This document shows, one piece after another, positions 1 to 11,379 of a DNA stretch of 64,000 nucleotides. Origin of the DNA: Chaetoceros tenuissimus. Its lineage: Eukaryota > Bacillariophyta > Thalassiosirophyceae > Chaetocerotales > Chaetocerotaceae. Positions within the stretch are counted from its first letter, which is position 1. Every line of letters starts with the position of its first letter. A program made the position numbers and the translations under genes. Location of the stretch: assembly GCA_021927905.1 (NCBI GenBank), contig BLLK01000069.1, forward strand, positions 1,240,001 through 1,304,000, in the 5' to 3' direction. Below the pieces are notes generated by a model. That model was not told the DNA's origin. It did no database searches and was given only the letters and a program-made list of their open reading frames with translations.

Positions 1-1
1 G

Positions 2-408
2 TCAGGAGAGTTGATTGAGAAGGGTGTTGTACGTCGTTTCAATGAGGGTTTTGATGGTATGTCTTGCCCATATATTTTTACTTGGTCTACTGAAAGACCT
101 AACAAGGTGAGTATTTTATTCTTCATAAAGATTTGAGATGGTTGTCATTTTATATCAGCTTTTCTAATTCAATTCAATAATGTAAAAAGACTTGGGCAAT
201 GGCAAGTGGATGTGCTCCATTTTACAATACCTGTAAGGAGGGAACTGCAAATACCAGAATGGATAGAGATTTTGAAAACGATACCTTTGAGATTTACGCT
301 ACCAGAGATATTGCTGAGGGAGAAGAACTTCTTCACACTTACATTTCACTCAAGTGGCGTACTTGCTTCAAAGAACTCAGCGACATTGTTCACGCTGATG
401 AGAAGTAA
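2..408 (+). CDS. SET-domain protein, 3' end (partial)
   Basis: Two exons are visible, 2-106 and 190-408, joined across an 83-bp GT-AG intron (107-189). The spliced frame reads ...STERPNK then TWAMASGCAPFYNT, so the apparent ATG at 199 is internal. The tail has the end of a SET fold: the ASGCAPFYNT stretch stands where the conserved NHxC/Asn segment sits, followed by FEIYATRDIAEGEELLHTYI, the usual 'A-x-R-D-I-xx-GEEL-x-x-x-Y' ending. SET proteins transfer methyl groups from SAM to lysines; the substrate cannot be told from this fragment. The N-terminal part lies left of the window. Family call is good, function open. Confidence 0.75.
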
Positions 409-772
409 GCATCTCCATTTGTTTTGTTATTTTTGATAGTAATAGCCATTTTTCCATGGGGTGAAAGAAGACATTTAAACATACACACAACATAGACATG
501 ATGATTTCCTTTACTACCTTGTAATCTAAAACACATTAGAGATTGAATGTGAAAATCACATTACAAGGATGCTCATAGGTCCATTGCAGAGATTTGTAGA
601 AAAACGAAGTTCACTATGTTGTATTGCGTTGACAAGTAATATTCAACATTCAATTCTATTTTAGTATATCTAAAGGAAAACCATTTACACTGATGTGAAA
701 AACAACAAATACATCACACAGACATGAAGAATTCATTTCTGCTGTAGTTTGCCAAAGTATTGTAGCAAATAT
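409..772. other. Convergent 3' intergenic stretch
   Basis: This AT-rich stretch lies between the ends of the SET gene and the rhomboid gene. It should hold both 3' UTRs. I see no gene or repeat in it. Confidence 0.6.
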
Positions 773-3103
773 TTAGCTCGCGAATAGACTATCGCATTCG
801 TTTCTGCAGAATCTTGGTAATTGTTTCTGTAAAAAGCCAGCATCAGAAATGCCTTCGTCTGAAAGGTCAATGTAGGTAATATCGCCATCCGGACAGGTGA
901 GGTTCATAGAGGTGTAAATTCCTGAAGCAGTATTTTGTCGAGCATCAGCTTGGACCATATCGCAGTCGTCGCAGTACCACCTAGGAAAAGAAAAGGGAAC
1001 ACGATAGTGTTAGTGTACAGAAAAATCGAAAAAGGACAAGTTGATAACTGCACATACCATTTGTTTTCATATTCCACCCAAAAAGGGAAAGGGACGCAGC
1101 TCACATAGCGACAGCCTTTACAAGGTGTTCTGTCACCATCGCTATTGATTAATACAATCAAGGTGATGATGATACAAACTAAGCTGGTGATAATTCCCAA
1201 CAATCTTATCAAACTGTTTTGTAGTTTGGAACAAAATCCCTTTTGAACTCCAAAGAATGCCTTGGATAGACGCTCTAGCTTGCTGAGTCCACACAAGATT
1301 CCGTAGACCATACCACCCAAATGTGTGAAGTTGTCAACAAATGGGGTGAGGCCGATGAGAACATTCAAAAGAATATCAATAATGAGCCAGACCAATACTT
1401 TTGCATGGCGAAATCTTTTACCGTCGTTCAGTGTGTTTACTTCTTTGCTAAATAGCAAGTTCCAGTTGCTCATAATATCAGCAATACATCCACCAATGAG
1501 ACCAAAGATACCTCCAGATGCTCCCACAGAAATGTATTCTGGTAGGAAAAGAGCGCTGAGTAGAGTACCTCCAACTGCAGGAACAATAAACAAAACCATG
1601 ACAGCCATAAATCCATGGTTCATCTCGACAGCATATCCGATGAACCAAAGTGCAAGCATGTTTAAAACAAAGTGGATAACTCCGGCATGGAGAAAAATCG
1701 GAGTGACAAGTCGCCACCATTGATTGTCATTGACAATAAGGGAGGTTTGCTTAGCTCCAACATAAATAAGAGTCTGGGCCGATGGTCCAATCATTGGATT
1801 CAAAGAAATAGACTCGACTTTCCAGCCATTAGCTTGAATACTCCAAATCAGGCATGCCGTACAAACAGCCATAACGATGTAGGTAAAAAATGGCTGATTG
1901 AATCCAGTTGCTTTGGCAGCTTCAAAATCTGCCCAACTGAGATATGGTACATGATTAGCTCTTCTCCATGCTGCATCCTCAGCCCACTCAATATCTGTCC
2001 TTATTCCAGACAAATGATCATATAGCCCAATGATTCCCCATGGCTGCCGTTCGCCGTAAGTTTCCCTTCTCTTTTTCTGTGCAAAGTCGAAATCCCTTAG
2101 ACGCCTTTTGAGAGCCGGACTGATATTCTCATCATTATCATGTAATATTTCAGCCCGATGACTAATGTGCTTCATCAATTCATCCGTATTATTTCTAGGA
2201 GTAGTGGCTCTATTTTGTGAATTGGTAGGCGACATGTAATTTCCATGCATAATTTCTACAGGTGGAGCGGAAGGTCTAGGGTCTGTATTCAAAGCTTGCA
2301 AATTGATGGTATCAAAGTTTCTAGATACATTTGGATCCAATTCGTACGAATCCTCATGAAATTCAGGCATTGCCAATTCTGCAGCAGACATTGCAGTGTC
2401 ACCGTGAGTAGAAGAATCGAATGCTTCAAATGATGATTCAACAAATTCTGCCTTGGACGATGGTGATGAATTTCCAAAGAATGGCCACATTTCTTCTTCC
2501 GTGATCAAATTTTCTTTGACCGGACTATGAGTTTATTTTGAATAGTTTTGACATGGGTGAGTGATTGAAAAGAATATTATCGGGGTGACATCATGCAAAA
2601 TATTCAAACGGACAGATTTCAACTATTGAAAGAATTCCTGCAGAATAGACTATAGTCATAAAATCTACTTGCAAAACTCACCTATTTGTGAAATCTTGTT
2701 CTTTTGAAAATGGATTTTCAGTGTCTTCCTCGTCGTCTTCAGTTGGTGCAAGAATTGGTACACTTTCTAAAAACTGTAAATTTTTCGAATCAATTTCTTT
2801 CTCGTTCTCTTCTTCTTTGTTAGGCTCTACCTCCACTTCTGGATCTTGTTCTTTACCTTCCTTTATCTGCTCTTCTTTCTCTTTGCTAGAGTTCAAATCA
2901 GATGACTCCTCCTCTTTACTTGAAGTTGGTACATCAGTCGCTACTATTGGAGGCTCGCTACTGTTTGTATCACTACTATTACTATTGGAATCTGACACTT
3001 GTTGTGTTTGCTCTTGTTCTATTTCCGTTTGCTCCGAATTCTGATTCTGGTTGTCTTCATCAATTTGTTGATCATTACGATCTTCTTTCTCAGGACTACT
3101 CAT
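773..3103 (-). CDS. Rhomboid-family intramembrane serine protease with acidic N-terminus and Cys-rich tail
   Basis: Three exons: complement(773-980, 1058-2524, 2682-3103), about 698 residues. The first exon encodes a very acidic, Gln/Ser-rich, disordered segment. Its end (FTN) joins in frame to SPVKENLITEEEMW across a 157-bp intron with GTGAGT donor and CATAG acceptor; the large middle ORF has no ATG at its open end, which supports the join. The middle exon holds the rhomboid core: WWR near the first loop, HAGVIHFVLNM in helix 2, GASGG with the likely nucleophilic Ser near residue 475, and HLGG with the catalytic His. After the last helices comes CKGCRYVSC and, after the second intron (981-1057), WWYCDDCD. 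Rhomboids cleave membrane-anchored substrates within the bilayer. The first-exon link is inferred. Confidence 0.8.
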
Positions 3104-3653
3104 TTATTTTTATAGTAATTGAAAGAATAGGAATCGTATGCTTCACTTCTAGTTACTGACAGTTTTGATTGTATGTAGTACACACTGAATGATTTGTGTG
3201 ACCTATTCTTGATGATTCTTGAGCTTACAAGATTCAGCAAGTCAGCAAGTTTTTGGTTTGAAATTTTAGAATTGAAGAAATCTGAGTTTTACTTCTTTTT
3301 CTTCTCAGAACTCTAACGTATAGCTTCTACTTCCTATTTCTTTCAATTCAAGCTCTGGTATGGTGAGATGAGGTCTAGGCAAACAACAAGTAGTCAGTAG
3401 AGGTGTCCAGTATGGATTCAATTCAAATATGCAGTGTGATCCGCAATCGTGATTGCAGCATGCTAGCATGGAGCACGTCTCTGCTTTTAACGACATTTTT
3501 TGACTTTGTGTTTCACTTACGCGGGAATGACTAATAATTTAATCAAGACCGTTGATGTCATTTTCTAGAATATTCATTTCCTGTATTACATTTTTATTAT
3601 TTAGTATTGTTGTACAATTCATGTATGTATTAATTTCCATATGCACATTTCCT
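3104..3653. other. Intergenic, rhomboid 5' side / ATG7 3' side
   Basis: This should hold the promoter of the rhomboid gene and the 3' UTR of ATG7. A 63-codon Cys-containing ORF (3305-3496, minus strand, ATG start) lies here but matches nothing I know. No repeat was seen. Confidence 0.5.
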
Positions 3654-5897
3654 TTAAAAATCATCTTCCAAGTCAGCTTCTTCTTCGTCCCAGTCCAAAC
3701 AGTCTTCCATCATGGAATTAGCTTTGGCTCTAAATTCAGTCAATCCTGCAATGTCTTCCAAATACTTTCCATCCGCATTGCAACATACCCTTTTGACAAA
3801 ATCAAATCCTTCCTTCTTGTACATTTCCACAACTCCATCGCAACATCCTGTACAATGATTGAAAGCGGGTACTGTTGGGTTCATCATGGTGTACGATACT
3901 ATTGAACCACGTATCTGATGTGGCATTATCCCAAGAGCAGACGTTGCATCAGATGAGTCCACTGTTGGAGAAAAGGCGGATGATGCAGATGGTGAAGGAG
4001 CTGGTGCGTCTTGCTTCTTTTCATGGTGCAAAAGTGAGACGCATAATTCCACAGCCATGGATGATGCGATAGGAGCTAGACCTGGTCTTGTCACCGTACA
4101 CTGTTGATCCAAAGTACGATTGTTTGTAGAATTTTCGGGTGCTACAACATCATTGCAGAAATAGCATCCTAATCTTCCGTCTTCATTACCACCATGACGC
4201 ATAACGAGCCAAGAATCAAGACCTAATGCAGCATTGATCATCATCTTATTACTGGCTCTTGCCATGACTGTTGGTAACCATCTACTTTCTCTTGTATCTG
4301 TTAAAAGGAATACTACATCGGATTCATCTACAAGTTTCTGCATTAATTCTACATCTTCTTTAACAGATACTTCTTCCTTTTCATTAAAGGCATGACCTGG
4401 CATTGGAATTGTAGCGACATAACCTTCGCTTTCAATAGTTGGTGCAATGCGTTTCAATGCTTCGGCTGCTGCGACAGCTTTGTCCTTACCGCCATTTTCA
4501 CAATCTTGCACTTCAAATAAATTTTGACGCACAGGATTACTATATGAAACTTTTCCATTGTCCACAAAGGTAATGTTTCGTACTCCCCAACCAAGAAGAG
4601 TACGGCTAACGGAACAACCCAGTGTTCCAGCGCCCAGTAGCAATACACGCATATTACTCAAATAATCTAAATCAAGGTTTGGGATCATTCTCCATTTCAT
4701 TAGTTTCAAATTCAAATCCGAAGCTTGCTGCGCCAAATGAGATGGTTCCAATTGAGGAGCTAGATTCACAGATCTTGGTCCTGGTTTATTTCTTGCATTT
4801 AGTTCCCATCCCATGGTATTGTAACGTGTACCTCCCGACGGTGAATTCCATTGGTAGTCTTCTTTTGAAGGCAATTGAATTTTCAACAAGTAACTCAAGT
4901 CATCAGTATTTGCATCGAATGTAAATGTTGATTCGTCGTCAATGCGTCGAATAACAGATGGACGAAATGAAATAATATCAATACCATCAGCCAATCCTAA
5001 CTTAAGAACAAGGTAGGCAATGAGATTTCTCAAAGTCCATCCGACTGGTATAGGCATGATCGCAAAATCATTGTTCTGAGTAGAAGTTGGATCTAGGAAT
5101 GCAAATTTGCATCTTTTCTTTTCGTCTTCAGACAGACCATCATAGTTTGCAAAGGACAAGGTGAGGCATTGATATTCCCCTTCGTCGTTTGTGAAAATAA
5201 TCCAAAATGGTGGATGCCCAGTCGTTTGTTGTTCTTGCCACTGTTGCAACCTCATCATATAGACAGCCTTGTGCAAACTTGTCAATGCATCTTCACTCAT
5301 GGACTGCTTTAGCGAAGTCATGACTTCCTCCTTTGCTATGGATTCATCAAATCTTATTGATTTACCAGTCGCAGGTGTCAAAACTGGAAATGCAAACCAG
5401 TAAACATTCTTATGTGTCTTAAGATCCAAATGACATAAACAAAAGAAAGAAGTTAATGCATCCAAATTCTCTTTGTCATTATTTGTGTCTTCGATGCCAC
5501 AGGCCTGAAGAAGAGATGGTAGACAGCATTCGTTCAATAAATCATTCTTCTTAATGGTTTTGAAGGATTCAATTGTATTTAGAATTTTCACTTTTCCAAC
5601 GGTTTGGATGACATTATTTGGAAAATCTAGGTGTTCCCTAGAAGCATCAGGAAGGACAATGGAATCTTGATCCAATCTCATTCGACCAGATGTGAATGCT
5701 GTAGATGTAGTGACTGTGGTTGAGCTCGCATCTTCCGCTCGTAATTTAATATTCGACTTGATGGTATAGGTTGCGTATACCTCAATAGGTTCTTCACTTA
5801 GTTTCAGGTCATTGAGTTTATGTTCTGCTAGTTTCATCCAAAATGAGGGATCTACTGTGCTTTGAAAAGGCACATACTTTACTATTTCTGATGTCAT
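3654..5897 (-). CDS. ATG7: Autophagy E1-like activating enzyme Atg7
   Basis: An intronless frame of 747 residues with an ATG start. The N-terminal domain begins with the Atg7-type 'KYVPFQSTVDPSFWMKLAEHKLN' pattern (seen as KYVPFQS... and FWMKLAEHKLN). The C-terminal half is an E1 adenylation fold: nucleotide-binding GAGTLGCSVSRTLLGWGVR near residues 417-435, then FVDNGKVSYSNPVRQNLF. The catalytic cysteine stands in CTVTRPGLAPIAS near residue 599. GCYFC and HCTGCC supply the structural zinc cysteines. In the family, Atg7 activates Atg8 and Atg12 and passes them to Atg3 and Atg10 in the cytosol. The length is slightly longer than yeast Atg7 (630). The tail is acidic (WDEEEADLEDDF), as in other Atg7 proteins, where it binds Atg8. 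Confidence 0.95.
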   Translation of the reverse strand: MTSEIVKYVPFQSTVDPSFWMKLAEHKLNDLKLSEEPIEVYATYTIKSNIKLRAEDASSTTVTTSTAFTSGRMRLDQDSIVLPDASREHLDFPNNVIQTVGKVKILNTIESFKTIKKNDLLNECCLPSLLQACGIEDTNNDKENLDALTSFFCLCHLDLKTHKNVYWFAFPVLTPATGKSIRFDESIAKEEVMTSLKQSMSEDALTSLHKAVYMMRLQQWQEQQTTGHPPFWIIFTNDEGEYQCLTLSFANYDGLSEDEKKRCKFAFLDPTSTQNNDFAIMPIPVGWTLRNLIAYLVLKLGLADGIDIISFRPSVIRRIDDESTFTFDANTDDLSYLLKIQLPSKEDYQWNSPSGGTRYNTMGWELNARNKPGPRSVNLAPQLEPSHLAQQASDLNLKLMKWRMIPNLDLDYLSNMRVLLLGAGTLGCSVSRTLLGWGVRNITFVDNGKVSYSNPVRQNLFEVQDCENGGKDKAVAAAEALKRIAPTIESEGYVATIPMPGHAFNEKEEVSVKEDVELMQKLVDESDVVFLLTDTRESRWLPTVMARASNKMMINAALGLDSWLVMRHGGNEDGRLGCYFCNDVVAPENSTNNRTLDQQCTVTRPGLAPIASSMAVELCVSLLHHEKKQDAPAPSPSASSAFSPTVDSSDATSALGIMPHQIRGSIVSYTMMNPTVPAFNHCTGCCDGVVEMYKKEGFDFVKRVCCNADGKYLEDIAGLTEFRAKANSMMEDCLDWDEEEADLEDDF

Positions 5898-6249
5898 TTT
5901 CCCAAGGGCAATGAATATTAAGCTGGCCTATTGAATTAAAATTGTTATAAGATGTATCTTACTAGAGTGCTTAAGTGTTGGAGGTGTACAGAGAGTGATG
6001 TTATCAACAATCAACACAAAGAGAATGAAAACGAACAATGTCGTCTTTTTTGACTGATGCACGAAGAATTTTCTCTTGCGTGTCAAAAAAGGCCTATGAA
6101 GTGTATCTTTTGTGTCAACTTCATTGTGGAACAGATCACACATCCCACCTTGTATTCTCATGATGATTGATGATAAAGCCTTGATGAATACATACAGCTT
6201 GTTCTCATCATCATTTTCCCAGAAGAAGTAGCTATAGAAACAGAGGGGC
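5898..6249. promoter_or_regulatory. Divergent intergenic region ATG7 / HTTM gene
   Basis: A 352-bp head-to-head gap that must contain both promoters. No motif can be named from sequence alone. A minus-strand ORF overlapping it (5928-6323) runs into the HTTM start and is not a convincing gene. Confidence 0.5.
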
Positions 6250-7806
6250 ATGGAGAAAGCAAATAATAACACTAGCCCTGCGCCAAAATGGAAAGGTGGT
6301 TGGGATGCATTCTTTGGTTGCAATGAAAAGGCACTCGCAACCTATCGCATATGTCTCGGAACTCTACTTTTCTTCGAATTGGTACTTAGATTCCGGTTCC
6401 TTCATGTCTTTTATTCAGACGAGGGAACATTTCCGACAAGACTGCTTATACCAAAGATTGACTTTCTCTATAGAATCCTATGTGTACATGCATACAATGG
6501 TTCTATGCTCTATCAACAATCACTTCTTGCAATTCAAGTAGTACTTGCTGCATGGTTTACCATAGGTTTTCATACTAGAATTACAGCTATCTTATCTTGG
6601 TACCTTTATTTTTCACTCACCCTGAGGAATACATGGTTGAATTTCATTTTAGATCGATACTTTCACTATTTGCTGTTTTATGCAATCTTTTTGCCAATTA
6701 GCAATGTGTGGAGTGTAGATTCAATAGTCAGTGATGAGAAAAAGTCGAATAGGAATGCAGCGATTGTGTCACTAGCAACCATTGCTTTGAAATGCCAAGT
6801 GTTTTGGATTTACTTGGATGCAGGACAAGGAAAGTACAATGATCCTTTACAGGGATGGAGTTTAAATGCTGATCCTTTGCCAGCCTTGGATACGTATGCG
6901 AGACATACTGTTGCAGCGAGATATCTGTATGCGTTGTTGACACCTGTTGGGTTGAAGTATATGACTCCTACAGTTGTGTATGCAGAACTGTTTGCTTGTC
7001 CAATGACTCTGATGGCAAGTCTGTTTGGAAATAGGAAATGGGTCCTAGGGAGCATTGCTTTGATTTGTTCTTTGCATATTGGGATTGCGTTCACTGTTCG
7101 GAATACAGTATTGTTGAGTTCAGTCGCTTGTGCTGCATGGTGTGTATTTTTACCTCCAACTGAGAGTGATTTGAGAATAGAGGCTTCTGTAAAAAATGAG
7201 CAAACATCAACTGCCAAAGTTTACAAGGGAATACCATCCAAGATTGCAGCATTATTCATTATTCCAATGGTGCTTGGCAACATTTGGTTTGAAACAATGA
7301 GTGCAGAGTGTAACCAATCCATGAAACATATATGGAGTACCCTTTTGCATAACAGATGGAACGTATTCATTGGGGCGGAAGAGTACGTTACTTGGGAGAT
7401 TGCTCCTGGACGATTAGCGGACGGTAGTGTCGTTGACGTATGGGGAAGAAAAAATGATGTTGAATGGAATATGCCAGGAACGGGAGCGCCTTGTACTTCC
7501 ACTGCAAGACCTGGTCGTTGGCGTTCATTCCCATATCTTGCAGAATTGGAGGGCGAAGAAGGGGAAGCATTGTGGTCCTATTTGTGTAGACAATGGGATG
7601 AAGAAAATAATGTACACCAAAGTGGAAATGAAGGAAGAAAATTGCTACGATTTAACTTCTTCATGTTGCAGGCTGATGTTTTGCCAAATATGGGATTCTC
7701 TGCAACACGAAAAAGACTAATACATAGTCATGACTGCACTTCTCAATCGAACTTTGTGAAGGAAGAGCACGCTTCGCCTAGTGCAGAATCAAAGTCAGAA
7801 TTGTAA
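6250..7806 (+). CDS. HTTM-domain membrane protein (vitamin K-dependent gamma-carboxylase-like fold)
   Basis: A single-exon gene of 518 residues. Near the N-terminus [20 protein letters not shown] is followed by [13 protein letters not shown], the typical opening of HTTM domains. Then come several hydrophobic helices with [20 protein letters not shown] and the later [13 protein letters not shown]. The family includes animal GGCX and many bacterial proteins. The region after about residue 345 is soluble and contains [20 protein letters not shown] and [11 protein letters not shown], fitting the lumenal part after the HTTM helices. Carboxylase activity is not implied: most HTTM proteins have no tested function. 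It is likely an integral membrane protein of the secretory system. Confidence 0.75.
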   Translation: MEKANNNTSPAPKWKGGWDAFFGCNEKALATYRICLGTLLFFELVLRFRFLHVFYSDEGTFPTRLLIPKIDFLYRILCVHAYNGSMLYQQSLLAIQVVLAAWFTIGFHTRITAILSWYLYFSLTLRNTWLNFILDRYFHYLLFYAIFLPISNVWSVDSIVSDEKKSNRNAAIVSLATIALKCQVFWIYLDAGQGKYNDPLQGWSLNADPLPALDTYARHTVAARYLYALLTPVGLKYMTPTVVYAELFACPMTLMASLFGNRKWVLGSIALICSLHIGIAFTVRNTVLLSSVACAAWCVFLPPTESDLRIEASVKNEQTSTAKVYKGIPSKIAALFIIPMVLGNIWFETMSAECNQSMKHIWSTLLHNRWNVFIGAEEYVTWEIAPGRLADGSVVDVWGRKNDVEWNMPGTGAPCTSTARPGRWRSFPYLAELEGEEGEALWSYLCRQWDEENNVHQSGNEGRKLLRFNFFMLQADVLPNMGFSATRKRLIHSHDCTSQSNFVKEEHASPSAESKSEL

Positions 7807-7840
7807 AATCTTTACAAATGATAAAGTAATATTAGCTTTT

Positions 7841-9502
7841 TTATTCCATTTTTGAATGTCTACCTTTGTCCAGCGATATCATATATGGGTGGAAAAGTAA
7901 ACGCCGCAGGTAAATAAAGTTGAAGGCAAATGCCATCAATAGCATTCCGTTGAAGTAGCCATAAATTACAGATCCTACACCTGGTGTTAGCGCGTGCTCT
8001 ATGTTTTGCAGCCACATGGTTGACTCAAAGGCTGCTGAATACTGAACGATAAATGGCATAACAAAGAATCGGAAGTATACAAACGAAGGTATAGCCACGA
8101 ATCTGTATACAAATTTGACCAGACCTTTGTTGTGTAAGAACGATCCAGAAGGAGCATTGATGCAAATTTGTAGTAATTGTAGCATCATACTGCTTGCTTC
8201 TAAAGCAAAGATTGAAATAGCCCCAAGACGCCTAAGCCCGCTGAAAATATAAGTTGCGACAGTGAGAACAAAGTAAACGAAATGCTCAAGTAATGGTCTC
8301 AAATAGCTTTTCAAAGATTGTCTCGCCGATAACATTCCATTGCTTCCTCCATAGAAGAAAAGTAAAATCATGGAAAGACAATGAAAGCACAAACTATGGA
8401 TCTGATACGCTGCTTGACCAAGGAAAAAGTATCTCAATGCAGAATTTTGATGATCAAAATCAGTATCCAATGATGCACCTTTTACCTTGAATGTGCCTGC
8501 CAAGTCCCAACAATTTTTAGTTTGAGCCGCCTTCATTCCACCTACCCACAATGGCCAGAAGTTTGAAGATGAAAACTTAATCAGTGCCCATGAACATGAG
8601 ACCATGCAAAAGAGGAGTCTAAAAACAGCTGTTGCAAAACGTGGGGCTTGAAACATTTGTCTCGCCCTTGATGGATCCACCTTTTCATATGGTTCTTGTA
8701 CCTCATGACCTAAAGACCTACGAAGTGAATGGACTGTCTGTGTAAGCAACTCATTGATGTACTCTTTTGGGGAATTGCAACTTGATGCTTCACTATCGTC
8801 GTCAAGATGATGTTGTCCTTTCTTCGTCTTAAATTCATATTCCGATGATGACAATAAATGAGTAGATTTTGAATGAACCATTGCTACAAGCCTACGAGGT
8901 GCCAAGAACTTTGGAACTAGCAAATGTACCAAAAGGACCCGAATAAGAGACAGAAAAATTGAAGTAGCTGTCACAAATTGTACATCTGACAAAGCATCTC
9001 TATGAATATATTGCATAATGTATAGATACACAGATGCTGGAACATTAAGAAGCATCTGTTTCAATGCATCTTTTTCTTGTTCTTGGTTACTATAGCAAGA
9101 CAAAAGAACATCAAATGCATTCTTTGCTAAATAAGAAAAAGATTCTTGCCCCGATGAAATAAATCTGGAACCTAACCTAGCCTCAAGACTTTCGTCAAAT
9201 AATTCATTGCCTTCTAACGAACCACTTTCTCTATGATATGAAAAATGCCTTTCATACCATCGAACTAAAACTCCGAATATAGTTGGAAGTGAAATACAAA
9301 TGAGATAGATAGCAACTGCACCTGTCAATTCTTTGCATATGTTTTTCTTCTTTACTGGAGTTTTCAATACAAAATGCGGCTCTTTTCGTTTCCGCCTTGA
9401 TGATTTCGACCTACCACTGACTGAAGATGCTAATTCTGAAGCTTCGTCTTTACTATTGATCTTAGCTTTAGCAGCAGCCTCCAACGATGCTTCTTGGTCC
9501 AT
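7841..9502 (-). CDS. TLC-domain (TRAM/LAG1/CLN8-like) multi-pass membrane protein
   Basis: An intronless frame of 553 residues, convergent with the HTTM gene. The N-terminus is polar and basic (SRRKRKEPHF), then a membrane helix (VAIYLICISLPTIFGVLV). The C-terminal half has five or more hydrophobic helices. The segment ALRYFFLGQAAYQIHSLCFH, then SLKSYLRPLLEHFVYFVLTV and LRRLGAISIFALEASSMMLQ, follows the ceramide-synthase order (Y-x-Lx-QxxY, R-D/S...HH region, R-x-G-x-x-I-x-x-x-x-D/E-x-S). The usual double His is reduced to a single His (EHF), so catalytic N-acyltransferase activity is doubtful. Likely an ER membrane protein acting in lipid or translocon biology; the exact role is unknown. Confidence 0.6.
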   Translation of the reverse strand: MDQEASLEAAAKAKINSKDEASELASSVSGRSKSSRRKRKEPHFVLKTPVKKKNICKELTGAVAIYLICISLPTIFGVLVRWYERHFSYHRESGSLEGNELFDESLEARLGSRFISSGQESFSYLAKNAFDVLLSCYSNQEQEKDALKQMLLNVPASVYLYIMQYIHRDALSDVQFVTATSIFLSLIRVLLVHLLVPKFLAPRRLVAMVHSKSTHLLSSSEYEFKTKKGQHHLDDDSEASSCNSPKEYINELLTQTVHSLRRSLGHEVQEPYEKVDPSRARQMFQAPRFATAVFRLLFCMVSCSWALIKFSSSNFWPLWVGGMKAAQTKNCWDLAGTFKVKGASLDTDFDHQNSALRYFFLGQAAYQIHSLCFHCLSMILLFFYGGSNGMLSARQSLKSYLRPLLEHFVYFVLTVATYIFSGLRRLGAISIFALEASSMMLQLLQICINAPSGSFLHNKGLVKFVYRFVAIPSFVYFRFFVMPFIVQYSAAFESTMWLQNIEHALTPGVGSVIYGYFNGMLLMAFAFNFIYLRRLLFHPYMISLDKGRHSKME

Positions 9503-10079
9503 GTTGAAGTTTGCGTTGAGCTTCTTTCTTGCTTCTTTGGGAAAATTCTACAAATGCTACAATGCAAACCTCTCTTCTCTTTCTCTAAGGCAGACAAGTA
9601 AGTAATCTCTCAAATGAGATTGATGTATAAATTTCAGAAGAAAGGCAACGTTTGAGAGGAAGAACGCAAATAGGTATTCAAGGTTTTATTCAACTGGTGA
9701 TGATGGTGGCAGAAGGCAGTCCAGATGTCAAAGAGATGAAGATGTCAAAAGAGGAAGATTCTCTTATCCTTTTCATGTAGGTGGAGTAAAAGCGCGGGAA
9801 ATAACAATTTGTACAAAGGCTAGAGATTTGACCCCTTTCTTTTGGAAACAATTATTTGACTTGACACCACCCCCCTCCTGACCACGCAAACTGGATGACA
9901 ACAGCAGCAAACTGATCTTCATTGTCAGAACTCCAAAATTTCATTACATGTTTTGAAAAATCGGAGTATACACTAGAAAAGAACTCTATCCAGGCCAGTG
10001 ATAGATTACGAAACAGATTAGATTCCAAAAATATTTCTGCAGAGATCCGTTTAAAAATAGCTCCTGGAAAAATTGAAAC
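9503..10079. promoter_or_regulatory. Divergent intergenic region TLC gene / DUF4239 gene
   Basis: A 577-bp gap between two outward-facing genes, so it holds two promoters. A minus-strand 82-codon ORF (9852-10100) is not supported by any recognisable feature. No repeats were seen. Confidence 0.5.
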
Positions 10080-11379
10080 ATGATGAAAAATCGGCAGCAA
10101 ACTTCATTTTCTGTAATAGTTAGGACATGTTTCTTTCTTCTTCACTTTGAAACGGCTAATTCCTTTCAAAGCTATCGAAGTACAATAGGTTCGCTAGGTG
10201 TAGATACTTTTCGGCGGTTAGATTCCGATGTGCCTTTACTGCTATCTGATAGGTATAGGAGAACAACATTACGGACGTCTTCATCATCAAATAATGAGAA
10301 AGGAAACTTCATATTAGAAACTGAGTTTGATTATGAAGAAGATGTTAATTGGGAAAAATGTGAAAGCTGTTCATTAGACCATCTTACGGAAGAAGATGAA
10401 TTCTTTGTTACATCTATACCAACTGCAAAAACAGAAAAGGATTCCCCTTTTTTCAACCCTATCATGATCATACCAATCTTAACTCCTGTCCTTGCCTATA
10501 TGACATATGATGATGTCGCTAGACTGTTCAACACTTTTTTCAATCTTCTGACTTCAGATCGAAAGTGGGTTCCTGTTGATGGCGGACAGTATCAAGCTAA
10601 AATTATTGCACCAGGTGAGTGTTATTATATCCTATATCCAATATAAATATCAAGCTATGATCTAACATCATTATATTATTGTATCAGCAATCAATGGTAT
10701 AGTTGTACCAACCATATCAATTTTATTTGCAACCTTAATTTCCAATACAGTTAGCACACTTAGAAACAGACAAATTGATATTCATACTTCACTCAACTCT
10801 GAAGCTGGAGATTTGCGGGTCTTATCACTCCTAGTAGATTCTTTTCCATCAAATGATATAAAGTCTCGTTGTAGGCAATATTTAGATGAGTACACATGTC
10901 GTCTAATTGCTGAAAGTGAAGACTCAAAAAAGTCAAAAGTTATGTTTGGTAGTACAGATTCAGAAATGAACGGTTTCGTGACACTATTGAATGAGTATGC
11001 AAATGATAAGAGTGAGCCAGTCAGTGGCACTGTTTTGGCAGAAGCATATGCTGCTGTTGTACGGTTGAATACAATTCGAAGCGCTAGAATTACAGCAATT
11101 CAATCAACATTTCCTGTATTGCACTACGGAATTTTGGCTCTTTTGGCGTTTTCAATATGCATTGCATTCTTATTGGAGACTGATCAGGAACTACTCATGT
11201 TTTTAAACTCGGAACAATTGAGAATCCTTTGGACAATGTTAATCGGAACGATATCTGCATTGTCAATAGTTTGTTGGGACTTGTCTTTTCCGTTTACTGG
11301 ATCATACATCATTTCGAATGCTGTTGATCAGCTGAAAACTATCAGAGATACTATTCGAGCAGTTGCAGAGGATGAATGA
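10080..11379 (+). CDS. Plastid-targeted DUF4239 (bestrophin-like) membrane protein
   Basis: Two exons, 10080-10614 and 10688-11379, with a GTGAGT...CAG intron of 73 bp; the product is 408 residues. The leader has a hydrophobic core (FSVIVRTCFFLLHF) followed by ETANSFQSYRS, where ANS-F resembles the diatom ASAFAP plastid motif, then a Ser/Thr/Arg-rich transit region. The mature part has a helix near IPILTPVLAYM and one near GIVVPTISILFATLISN, then the family-like LRNRQIDIHTSLNSEAGDLR segment, and two helices near the end (GILALLAFSICIAFLL, LRILWTMLIGTISALSIVC). DUF4239 proteins occur in plants, algae and bacteria, with no settled function. The targeting inference is firmer than the family name. 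Confidence 0.65.

Noticed and set aside
409-772. tRNA or other small RNA genes in intergenic stretches
   Set aside because: No cloverleaf with A and B boxes was recognised in this or other gaps; a tRNAscan run would be decisive.
3305-3496. 63-codon minus-strand ORF with several Cys (ML-ACC, CGSHC)
   Set aside because: It has an ATG but no signal peptide, no recognisable domain and no supporting context; transcript data would be needed to keep it.
9852-10100. 82-codon minus-strand ORF overlapping the start of the DUF4239 gene
   Set aside because: Lies over the upstream region and the start of a well-supported gene, with no coding features of its own.
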